A stretch of 5,102 nt of DNA from Pseudomonadota bacterium (GTDB lineage Bacteria > Pseudomonadota > Alphaproteobacteria > Caulobacterales > Caulobacteraceae). Positions 1 to 5,102 of the stretch are shown piece after piece (within the stretch, counting starts at the first letter, position 1; every line of letters begins with the position of its first letter). The DNA lies in contig JAEZHG010000326.1 in assembly GCA_023436945.1 (NCBI GenBank), positions 1-5,102 of the forward strand, given 5' to 3'. The notes below the pieces were generated by a model that was not told the DNA's origin, searched no databases, and saw only the letters and a program-made list of their open reading frames with translations. The translations under genes and the position numbers were made by a program.

Positions 1-96
1 GGCGACAGGAGCGTCCTGTGCGCTGACCTTGGTGGCAATGCCGCTGGCCATTGCGGCACCTGCCGGAATAGCACCTAGAAACGTGCGACGATCCAT
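1..96 (-). CDS. N-terminus of an exported protein with a twin-arginine-like signal (partial)
   Basis: Only the first 32 codons are in the window; the gene continues beyond position 1. The peptide begins MDRRTFLGAIPAGAAMASG. The RRTFLG block matches the twin-arginine consensus (RRxFL) and is followed by a short, Ala/Gly-rich, weakly hydrophobic stretch. A plausible signal-peptidase site lies near VSA-QD at about residues 26-27. This suggests a folded, often cofactor-containing, periplasmic or lipid-anchored protein exported by the Tat system. The start ATG (94-96) is preceded on the minus strand by a GAGGGGAAG stretch about 8-14 bases upstream, a usable ribosome-binding site. The gene follows exbD on the same strand, but a strong terminator lies between them, so it is probably transcribed separately. 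The mature protein is not visible and no function can be given. Confidence 0.7.
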   Translation of the reverse strand, partial: MDRRTFLGAIPAGAAMASGIATKVSAQDAPVA

Positions 97-186
97 AATC
101 AAGCTTCCCCTCAAACCTGCTTCGAAAAGCGTCGCTATTGGGCCTGTGTTTTAGGCTTCCGGCAAGCGGGGAGGATGGGTTTCGGG

Positions 187-222
187 CAAAGAAAAAGGGC
201 TGCATCCGAAGATGCAGCCCTT
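187..222 (-). terminator. Intrinsic terminator of exbD, UUCG tetraloop
   Basis: A 12-bp perfect stem (195-206 with 211-222) has a 4-base loop. Read on the minus strand the loop is TTCG closed by a C-G pair, the classic extra-stable cUUCGg tetraloop. It is followed by TTTTTCTTTG. The loop orientation and T-run show that it acts on minus-strand transcripts, ending the exbD message about 28 bases after the stop codon and separating it from the gene at 1-96. Confidence 0.93.
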
Positions 223-249
223 AAATCCTTTAGGCGATGAAGCCGAAGA

Positions 250-672
250 CTATTCGATGTCTTCGTTCAGCAGGCCGACCTTGAACATGCCGTTTTCCTG
301 CAGGGTGTTCATCACTTCCATGAACTGGTTGTATTTCACGTCAGCCTGAGCGCGGATGAAGACGCGCTCTTCACGGCAGTCGGTGGTCACAGCCTGAGCC
401 GCGCAGACGTCGCTAGCCAGGGTGGCGATCGAGGTCTTCTTGTCGGCGATGTACAGGTCGTTGTTCTCTTGGATCGAGATGTAGACCGGTTCCTTAGGCT
501 TTTCAGCCGGGTTGCTCGACGGCACTGCCGGCGGCAGGTCCAGCTTGATCGACACGGTTGCCATCGGAGCGGCCACCATGAAGATGATCAGCAGGACGAG
601 CATGATATCCACGAATGGCGTGACGTTGATGTCGGCGTTCTGGTCGCCGCCATTACCCATTTTCGCACCCAT
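250..672 (-). CDS. exbD: ExbD/TolR-family biopolymer transport protein
   Basis: This is a 140-residue inner-membrane protein of the ExbB-ExbD-TonB motor, which couples proton motive force to TonB-dependent outer-membrane uptake. A short cytoplasmic N-terminus leads to the family motif NVTPFVD (residues 16-22). Asp22 is the position of the essential membrane Asp, and a single transmembrane helix spans about 20-38. A Pro-rich linker (47-62) and a periplasmic ExbD domain (about 62-140) follow. ExbD-like features fit better than TolR because of the LDLPPA segment after the helix. The start at 670-672 is chosen because GGAG lies 6 bases upstream; Met5 is a possible alternative. No exbB, tonB or second exbD flanks it, although these often cluster in relatives, so its partner must lie elsewhere. 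Two periplasmic cysteines, C90 and C99, could form a disulfide. Confidence 0.93.
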   Translation of the reverse strand: MGAKMGNGGDQNADINVTPFVDIMLVLLIIFMVAAPMATVSIKLDLPPAVPSSNPAEKPKEPVYISIQENNDLYIADKKTSIATLASDVCAAQAVTTDCREERVFIRAQADVKYNQFMEVMNTLQENGMFKVGLLNEDIE

Positions 673-689
673 GTGCAGTCTCCATCATG

Positions 690-704
690 GCCCGCGTCGC
701 GGGC
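690..704 (-). other. Short GC hairpin just upstream of the exbD ribosome-binding site
   Basis: The sequence GCCCGC-GAC-GCGGGC (minus-strand reading) is a perfect 6-bp inverted repeat with a 3-base loop. It ends about 17 bases before the exbD start and just 5' of its GGAG. It could tune translation or mRNA stability, but the tight loop and short length mean it may be incidental. Confidence 0.35.
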
Positions 705-793
705 TGCACTGAAAGTCTCGTTAAGTCTCTTGGCGTCCGTTTCGGCTGTTGTAAAGCCGTCTCGAACGATGAAATCGCAGTTCTGAGAAATAA

Positions 794-838
794 CCTTGCG
801 AAATTAAGGCCTGCCCCTTGCGGAAAAGGCCTAATTCC
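794..838. repeat. Imperfect tandem direct repeat in the folE-exbD intergenic region
   Basis: Two adjacent units start with CCTTGCG (794 and 816) and both carry AGGCCT further on, giving a 22-base period. The first has AAATTA between the shared blocks and the second GAAA. The AGGCCT cores with flanking AATTA/TAATT also form an imperfect inverted repeat. It lies in the 217-base gap between folE and exbD, about 120-165 bases upstream of the exbD start, so it could be a regulator-binding site for exbD or a weak folE terminator. No Fur-like box is visible in this gap. Confidence 0.5.
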
Positions 839-889
839 ACCTGTTTCAATCGCTTGGCGAACAGTGCTCTACGGCCAAGCTGTGGATAA

Positions 890-1507
890 TCAGCCGCGGG
901 CGAGCTTCAGGAATCGCTCGACGAGGGCGTTGTCCTGCTTGAACACGCCGGTGAAGCGGGTCGTTACGGTTGTGACGTGGCGGTGATGCACGCCACGGGT
1001 GGTCATGCACTGGTGCGCCGCATCGACCATCACGGCAACGCCCTTGGGCTGCAGATGCTCTTCGATGGCCTCGATGATGTCGTTGGTCAGGGTTTCCTGA
1101 TTTTGCAGGCGACGGGCGAAGATTTCGACCACACGCGCCAGCTTGGAAATGCCCACGACCTTCTCGCCCGGAATGTACGCAACCCAAGCCTTGCCGAGGA
1201 ACGGGGCGAGGTGGTGCTCGCAGTGGCTCTCGACCTCGATCTCCTTGAGGATGACCATGTCGTCATAGCCGGTCACGTCCTCGAAGGTGCGCGACAGTTC
1301 TTTCGATGCGTCGGCGTCGTAGCCGTCGAACCATTCATCATAGGCATCGACCACGCGCTTGGGCGTGTCGATCAGGCCCGGACGGTCGGGATTGTCGCCG
1401 GCCCAAGCGATCAGGGTGCGCACGGCCTCCAGAGCCTGCTCGCGGCTCGGGCGCACTACAGCGCCTTCATTGGCGGCGACGACGGGCTGGACGGGCTTGG
1501 TGCTCAT
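890..1507 (-). CDS. folE: GTP cyclohydrolase I (type IA)
   Basis: This 205-residue cytosolic enzyme converts GTP to 7,8-dihydroneopterin triphosphate and formate, the first step of folate and pterin synthesis. The N-terminal ~20 residues are poorly conserved, and the catalytic domain covers about 24-204. Signature blocks are visible. ESHCEHHLAPF (residues 93-103) supplies zinc ligand Cys96, catalytic His98 and zinc ligand His99. GISKLAR (119-125) follows, and HQCMTTRGV (165-173) supplies the third zinc ligand, Cys167. All three metal ligands are present, so it should be the zinc-dependent FolE1 enzyme and not FolE2. Length is normal. The start at 1505-1507 lacks a strong Shine-Dalgarno sequence (a GGAA lies about 8-11 bases upstream). 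It diverges from cysS, with a shared 158-base upstream region. Confidence 0.97.
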   Translation of the reverse strand: MSTKPVQPVVAANEGAVVRPSREQALEAVRTLIAWAGDNPDRPGLIDTPKRVVDAYDEWFDGYDADASKELSRTFEDVTGYDDMVILKEIEVESHCEHHLAPFLGKAWVAYIPGEKVVGISKLARVVEIFARRLQNQETLTNDIIEAIEEHLQPKGVAVMVDAAHQCMTTRGVHHRHVTTVTTRFTGVFKQDNALVERFLKLARG

Positions 1508-1523
1508 TCTGTTCGGTTCCGGC

Positions 1524-1545
1524 AGGGATGCGGGAAGACATCCCT
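1524..1545 (-). other. Small hairpin in the folE leader
   Basis: AGGGATG (1524-1530) and CATCCCT (1539-1545) form a perfect 7-bp inverted repeat with an 8-base loop, beginning 17 bases upstream of the folE ATG. No T-run follows on either strand, so it does not look like a terminator. It could shape the folE leader RNA, but nothing else supports a defined regulatory role. Confidence 0.35.
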
Positions 1546-1574
1546 ATTAAAAGGCGACGGCAGCACCCTGAATG

Positions 1575-1604
1575 GTTTATCAGAGCGCGCGGACTGTTTA
1601 TCAG
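1575..1604. repeat. GTTTATCAG direct repeat, 21-bp period, in the folE/cysS divergent region
   Basis: GTTTATCAG occurs at 1575-1583 and again at 1596-1604, exactly 21 bp apart (two helical turns), between the divergently transcribed folE and cysS genes. Two identical 9-mers on the same face of the helix are typical of operator half-sites. A possible cysS -10 element (GCTATAT, 1609-1615) starts 4 bases after the second copy, which would place the repeats in the -35 region. I do not recognise the regulator. Confidence 0.4.
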
Positions 1605-1665
1605 GCCCGCTATATGGGACGTATGGCGCGTCCTGCAAGAAAACTCGCAAAAAGACTTTAGACAG

Positions 1666-3117
<1,452 letters not shown>

Positions 3118-3140
3118 GGCTTACAGCTCCAACCTGAAAC

Positions 3141-3180
3141 AGATACGGCGCGGCGGATCATCGTCGCGCCGTTATCTTTA
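3141..3180 (+). terminator. Probable intrinsic terminator after cysS
   Basis: CGGCGCG (3146-3152) pairs with CGCGCCG (3165-3171). The pairing continues inward by four pairs, including two G-U wobbles, to an ATCA loop, and outward through AGATA/TTATCT with one bulged base. A short T-rich TCTTTA ends the structure. The T-tract is weak, but the long stable stem 24 bases after the cysS stop fits a terminator. Confidence 0.75.
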
Positions 3181-3247
3181 GGGCTCCCATGTCTGCGGGA
3201 TACCCCGTGAGGGCTGTGAATGCTTCATTCCGCCTGAAATCAGGGAT

Positions 3248-3252
3248 GGAGG
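3248..3252 (+). promoter_or_regulatory. Strong Shine-Dalgarno sequence of the lipoprotein gene
   Basis: GGAGG lies 6 bases before the ATG at 3259 and fixes that start for the lipoprotein reading frame. Confidence 0.8.
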
Positions 3253-3258
3253 TATTCG

Positions 3259-3726
3259 ATGCGTTATCAGGCAATGGTGGCCGTGGTTGGCGTTCTGGCT
3301 CTGGCCGCCTGCAAGGCTCCCGAAGGGGCAGCCCCCGAGGCTGAGGCTCAAAAGACCCTTGGTGAGGTGATGGCTGCGCAATATCCGCAGGCGATGGAGA
3401 CCTGGAAGGGCTATGCCGAGCGTCGTGCCGAAGAGGGGCATGAGTGGATCCCGACGCTGGCTGTGACCAGCGGCCCGCTGGTTCCGGTGACGCTGGGCGA
3501 TAAGTCCTATCTGAAGGGTTATGCCTGTGCGGACGGCGAGGCAGCCTGTGATGAAAGCCGCGTCGTCTTCCTGATGGCACCGGACCAGTCGCGCATCTTT
3601 GGCTATGGCGAGTTCAAACTGTCGAATGGCAACAGCTCGCAGCGTATTCTGGGCGCGGCCAATGGCGAGGAGCTGCGCTGCCTGCGCTTCTTCCTGTCCG
3701 ACAAGACGGGCGCGACCAGCTGCTGA
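3259..3726 (+). CDS. Small lipoprotein, possible Ivy-family lysozyme inhibitor
   Basis: This 155-residue precursor has a signal peptide (1-17) ending in the lipobox LAAC. Cys18 is the likely lipidated residue; Lys at +2 is not an inner-membrane retention signal, so an outer-membrane location facing the periplasm is likely. The core recalls Ivy, the periplasmic inhibitor of C-type lysozyme. It has a Trp/Pro segment (EWIP, 62-65), then VTLGDKSY (77-84), two cysteines around a loop (C90 and C97), then ..SRVVF and a GYGEF strand. In E. coli Ivy the equivalent stretch is VTLGDETY followed by the inhibitory loop CKPHDC. Here the loop is CADGEAAC, two residues longer and without the His. A second Cys pair (C141, C155) sits at the C-terminus. 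The family assignment is inferred from remembered motifs and is moderate; lysozyme inhibition is unproven. The gene is flanked by terminators and so is probably monocistronic. Confidence 0.8.
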   Translation: MRYQAMVAVVGVLALAACKAPEGAAPEAEAQKTLGEVMAAQYPQAMETWKGYAERRAEEGHEWIPTLAVTSGPLVPVTLGDKSYLKGYACADGEAACDESRVVFLMAPDQSRIFGYGEFKLSNGNSSQRILGAANGEELRCLRFFLSDKTGATSC

Positions 3727-3752
3727 TCCGTCAGGTTCAGGTCACCTAATTC

Positions 3753-3787
3753 AAAGCCCCGCACACCGATGCGGGGCCTTCTATTTG
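3753..3787 (+). terminator. Intrinsic terminator after the lipoprotein gene
   Basis: GCCCCGCA (3756-3763) and TGCGGGGC (3770-3777) form an 8-bp GC stem with a 6-base loop, followed by CTTCTATTT. It lies 29 bases after the stop codon. The T-run is interrupted, but A-rich sequence precedes the stem, so some activity on the minus strand is also possible. The same arms recur in the terminator after the cold-shock gene. Confidence 0.85.
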
Positions 3788-3858
3788 AAGATAATCGTTC
3801 AAATATTTCAGGGTTGAGAAATAATCTTGAGGCGTAGCCTGATAAATATTTTCAAATA
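3782..3858. repeat. AT-rich segment with competing inverted repeats upstream of the cold-shock gene
   Basis: TATTTGAA (3782-3789) is the exact complement of TTCAAATA at 3798-3805 (8-base loop) and also of a second TTCAAATA at 3851-3858. In addition AAATATTT occurs at 3801-3808 and 3844-3851, with CAGG and CCTG placed so that 3801-3812 and 3838-3851 can pair with a 2-base bulge. Two mutually exclusive foldings are therefore possible. The block lies within the 289-base gap between the lipoprotein and cold-shock genes and is much richer in A+T than its surroundings. Confidence 0.5.
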
Positions 3859-3968
3859 ATTCTATCTTTCTGAAAATAGGGAGCGTACAAGGATCGTGTC
3901 GAATATCTCTGCGCAACGCTCTATCTTTTATGCAACGCATTGAGATCTTCCGTTTCCATAGACCCGAC

Positions 3969-3995
3969 TGCCCTTAGGACTTTTCCGAGGGGGCA
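3969..3995 (+). other. Hairpin in the cold-shock gene leader, just before its ribosome-binding site
   Basis: TGCCC (3969-3973) can pair with GGGCA (3991-3995), with a possible inner GGA/TCC pairing. The stem is followed by CTTTTACGGAGG, so its 3' end sits 7 bases before the Shine-Dalgarno sequence. It could affect access to the start site or act as a weak attenuator. Whether it lies inside the transcript depends on a start site I cannot place. Confidence 0.35.
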
Positions 3996-4002
3996 CTTTT
4001 AC

Positions 4003-4007
4003 GGAGG
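4003..4007 (+). promoter_or_regulatory. Shine-Dalgarno sequence deciding the cold-shock start
   Basis: GGAGG is only 2 bases from an ATG at 4010 but 8 bases from the in-frame ATG at 4016. The spacing, and the family N-terminus MATG.VKW, favour 4016. Confidence 0.85.
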
Positions 4008-4015
4008 TCATGGAA

Positions 4016-4225
4016 ATGGCTACTGGTATTGTTAAGTGGTATAACTCCACTAAAGGTTTTGGCTTTATTGCTCCGGACCAAGGCGGCGGTGACGTGTTCG
4101 TGCACGCCTCGGCTCTCGAACGTGCAGGCATGCACGGTCTGAGCGAAGGCCAAGCCGTGTCTTACGAGCTGGAGCGCGACCAGCGCTCGGGCAAGACCTC
4201 GGCCGGCTCGCTGCAAGCGGCCTAA
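4016..4225 (+). CDS. cspA: Single-domain cold-shock protein (CspA family)
   Basis: This 69-residue OB-fold nucleic-acid-binding protein is of the type that melts RNA secondary structure and binds single-stranded nucleic acids in the cytosol. The N-terminus is [21 protein letters not shown]1 is KGFGFI (residues 13-18) and RNP2 is VFVHAS (27-32). Position 9 is Tyr where many members have Phe (KWFN), a mild aromatic change on the binding face. The start at 4016 is preferred over 4010 on ribosome-binding-site spacing. It is a single domain, unlike the double-domain cold-shock proteins also known in Caulobacterales. About the first 22 codons use many A/T-ending codons (GCT, ACT, GGT, ATT, GTT, TAT), while the rest is GC-ending. 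A long AT-rich upstream region and a downstream terminator mark a separate transcription unit. Which csp paralogue this is cannot be told. Confidence 0.95.
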   Translation: MATGIVKWYNSTKGFGFIAPDQGGGDVFVHASALERAGMHGLSEGQAVSYELERDQRSGKTSAGSLQAA

Positions 4226-4240
4226 GCGACAAGTCTCGAT

Positions 4241-4278
4241 TATTGCCCGACCGTCCGGTGCCGTTCGGTCGGGCAATA
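4241..4278 (+). other. Long hairpin after the cold-shock gene, without T-run
   Basis: TATTGCCCGACCG (4241-4253) and CGGTCGGGCAATA (4266-4278) form a perfect 13-bp stem with a 12-base loop, starting 16 bases after the cold-shock stop codon. No T-run follows, so it is not a canonical terminator. It may protect the mRNA 3' end or assist the terminator immediately downstream. Confidence 0.7.
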
Positions 4279-4286
4279 GTTCAGGA

Positions 4287-4317
4287 AGAGCCCCGCAGGA
4301 GACTGCGGGGCTTTTTC
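4287..4317 (+). terminator. Intrinsic terminator of the cold-shock gene
   Basis: AGCCCCGCAG (4289-4298) pairs perfectly with CTGCGGGGCT (4303-4312) across a GAGA (GNRA-type) tetraloop, followed by TTTTTCT. This is a textbook intrinsic terminator on the plus strand. It also sits just beyond the end of the convergent DJ-1 gene and may give weaker termination on the minus strand. Confidence 0.92.
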
Positions 4318-4330
4318 TGTGGGGGTTGGG

Positions 4331-4948
4331 TCAGGCCGCGGGCGTGGACGGCATCAGGAAGGGCGTGATGGCCCGTGTGGCCAGATCGACGTGGGTCTGC
4401 TTTTCGCCCACGGGAGCCACATAAAAGATCGCGTCCTGCGCGTCTTCCAGCGAGCCCATGCTGGCGATCATCCATGCGGCCAGATATTGCGAGGCCATGC
4501 AGCCGCCGGCCGTGGCGATGCGTCCGTGGGCCACAAAGGGCGCTTCGATCACATTGACGCCTGCCTCGATCACCCACGGCTTGGTCGTCAGGTCCGTACA
4601 CGCGGGCAGGGAGCCGATCAGGCCCAGCTTGGCCAGCAGCAGCGTGCCGGAACACTGCGCGCCGATGAACTGCCTCGACGGGTCCAGTTTTAGCGACGAC
4701 AGGAACGCCGCATCCGCCGCATAGTCGCGGGTCTTGATCCCGCTGCCGACCAGAACGGCGTCGGCTTGCGGCAGGAAGTCCAGCCCCCGCTGGCCAGTGA
4801 TGGTCACACCATTCATCGAGGTGACCTGTGGGGTAGGGGTGGTGATCAATGCCTCCCACCCCTTGGCGCGCATGCGGTTCAGGATGCCCGCTGCGATAAA
4901 GGAATCCAGCTCGTTAAAGCCATCAAGGGTCAGGACTGCGATCTTCAT
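4331..4948 (-). CDS. DJ-1/PfpI-family protein (class I glutamine amidotransferase-like)
   Basis: This 205-residue, apparently cytosolic protein has the flavodoxin-like DJ-1/PfpI fold. It begins MKIAVLTLDGFNELDSF, a first beta strand followed by the conserved acidic residue Glu13. The nucleophile elbow is GAQCSGTLLLAKLGL (residues 96-110), with Cys99 as the reactive cysteine. GGCMASQYLAAWMI (148-161) is the typical C-terminal helix block of the family. There is no C-terminal AraC-type DNA-binding domain, so it is not a transcription regulator of that kind. Family members include proteases, glyoxalase-like or deglycase enzymes, isocyanide hydratases and redox sensors; the exact activity here cannot be assigned. 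The start codon lies inside a strong inverted repeat (4931-4979), and only a weak Shine-Dalgarno (GTGGAT) is present. The upstream partial gene ends 40 bases away on the same strand, so co-transcription is possible. Confidence 0.92.
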   Translation of the reverse strand: MKIAVLTLDGFNELDSFIAAGILNRMRAKGWEALITTPTPQVTSMNGVTITGQRGLDFLPQADAVLVGSGIKTRDYAADAAFLSSLKLDPSRQFIGAQCSGTLLLAKLGLIGSLPACTDLTTKPWVIEAGVNVIEAPFVAHGRIATAGGCMASQYLAAWMIASMGSLEDAQDAIFYVAPVGEKQTHVDLATRAITPFLMPSTPAA

Positions 4949-4979
4949 GTATCCACGGTGGATGAAAGCCGCAGTCCTG
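4931..4979 (-). promoter_or_regulatory. Inverted repeat enclosing the start codon of the DJ-1/PfpI gene
   Basis: CAGGACTGCG (4931-4940) and CGCAGTCCTG (4970-4979) are perfect 10-bp complements. In the minus-strand message the left arm lies in the 5' leader and the right arm is codons 3-6 of the gene. Inside, CTTTCAT (leader) can pair with ATGAAG, which contains the start codon, with one bulge. A further ATCCAC-G-GTGGAT palindrome (4951-4963) covers the ribosome-binding region. Folded, the mRNA would bury both the start codon and the Shine-Dalgarno region. No T-run follows, so it is not a terminator. It could instead be a DNA operator. Confidence 0.6.
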
Positions 4980-4988
4980 TCTATGGTC

Positions 4989-5102
4989 TTAGCGGACTTT
5001 GCCGAGCGCGATTTCGTTATCCAGCCACTGGTTGATGGCGTTGGGCAGGTGGGGCGACAGCTTCATCTGGCCGAACTTGTGCTCGCCCGGCTTGAGATTC
5101 TC
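4989..5102 (-). CDS. C-terminal end of an unidentified protein (partial)
   Basis: The last 37 codons of a minus-strand gene run from the window edge to a TAA at 4989-4991. The visible tail includes LKPGEHKFGQMKLSPHLPNA and ends NQWLDNEIALGKVR. It is polar, soluble-looking and has coding-like GC use, with no membrane segment or cysteine. I do not recognise the family from this tail. It lies 40 bases upstream of the DJ-1/PfpI gene with no terminator between, so the two may form an operon and this protein may indicate what the DJ-1 protein does. Confidence 0.6.
   Translation of the reverse strand, partial: ENLKPGEHKFGQMKLSPHLPNAINQWLDNEIALGKVR

Noticed and set aside
97..186. A sigma-70-like promoter for the gene at 1-96 (CCTAAAAC at 148-155 on the minus strand)
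   Set aside because: The -10-like match is fair, but no properly spaced -35 element is visible, so I do not list it as a feature.
1306..1665. Upstream extension of the cysS reading frame
   Set aside because: This part is antisense to folE and the intergenic region, gives an Arg-rich sequence unlike any CysRS, and the family start falls at 1666.
1508..1665. A THF-II (folE motif) riboswitch before folE
   Set aside because: Some alphaproteobacterial folE genes carry one, so I looked for its conserved internal-loop sequence. I see only a simple 7-bp hairpin, not that motif; a covariance-model search would settle it.
3746..3940. A 64-codon minus-strand reading frame in the AT-rich spacer
   Set aside because: The middle looks mildly protein-like, but its C-terminal end is translated terminator sequence, I see no clear ribosome-binding site, and AT-rich DNA gives such peptides by chance. 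A decayed gene remnant cannot be excluded.
4010..4012. ATG at 4010 as the cold-shock gene start
   Set aside because: It is only 2 bases from GGAGG, too close for efficient initiation, and would add two residues (Met-Glu) before the conserved family N-terminus.

Overview
The window is a GC-rich chromosomal segment. It looks alphaproteobacterial and most like the Caulobacterales (Caulobacter, Brevundimonas or Asticcacaulis type). This rests on the style of the ExbD, GTP cyclohydrolase I and cysteinyl-tRNA synthetase proteins and on the overall base composition. It is a reading of protein character, not a database result. Most of the window is ordinary core housekeeping. I see no phage, transposon, CRISPR array, tRNA or rRNA.

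Layout from left to right. On the minus strand lie the first 32 codons of an exported protein with a twin-arginine-like signal (1-96). Next comes exbD (250-672), closed by a very clean UUCG-loop terminator (187-222), and then folE (890-1507). A divergent intergenic region (1508-1665) separates folE from the plus-strand genes. These are cysS (1666-3117) with a terminator, a small lipoprotein resembling the Ivy lysozyme inhibitors (3259-3726) with a terminator, an AT-rich leader or spacer, and a 69-residue cold-shock protein (4016-4225) with two hairpins after it. The right end returns to the minus strand with a DJ-1/PfpI-family protein (4331-4948) and the last 37 codons of an unidentified gene (4989-5102). 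No intergenic stretch exceeds 300 bases.

The genes do not form one pathway. ExbD belongs to the TonB energy-transducing complex of the inner membrane. FolE makes dihydroneopterin triphosphate for folate or pterins. CysS charges tRNA-Cys. The lipoprotein may protect peptidoglycan, the cold-shock protein is an RNA chaperone, and the DJ-1 protein probably acts in stress or metabolite repair.

I found no convincing new multi-gene system. The observations most worth a second look are: a 10-bp perfect inverted repeat enclosing the start codon of the DJ-1 gene, which could hide its translation start; a histidine-rich loop in CysRS close to its zinc site; the Ivy-like lipoprotein with a changed inhibitory loop; competing AT-rich inverted repeats upstream of the cold-shock gene; and two short direct-repeat pairs, with 22- and 21-bp periods, in the upstream regions of exbD and of folE/cysS.
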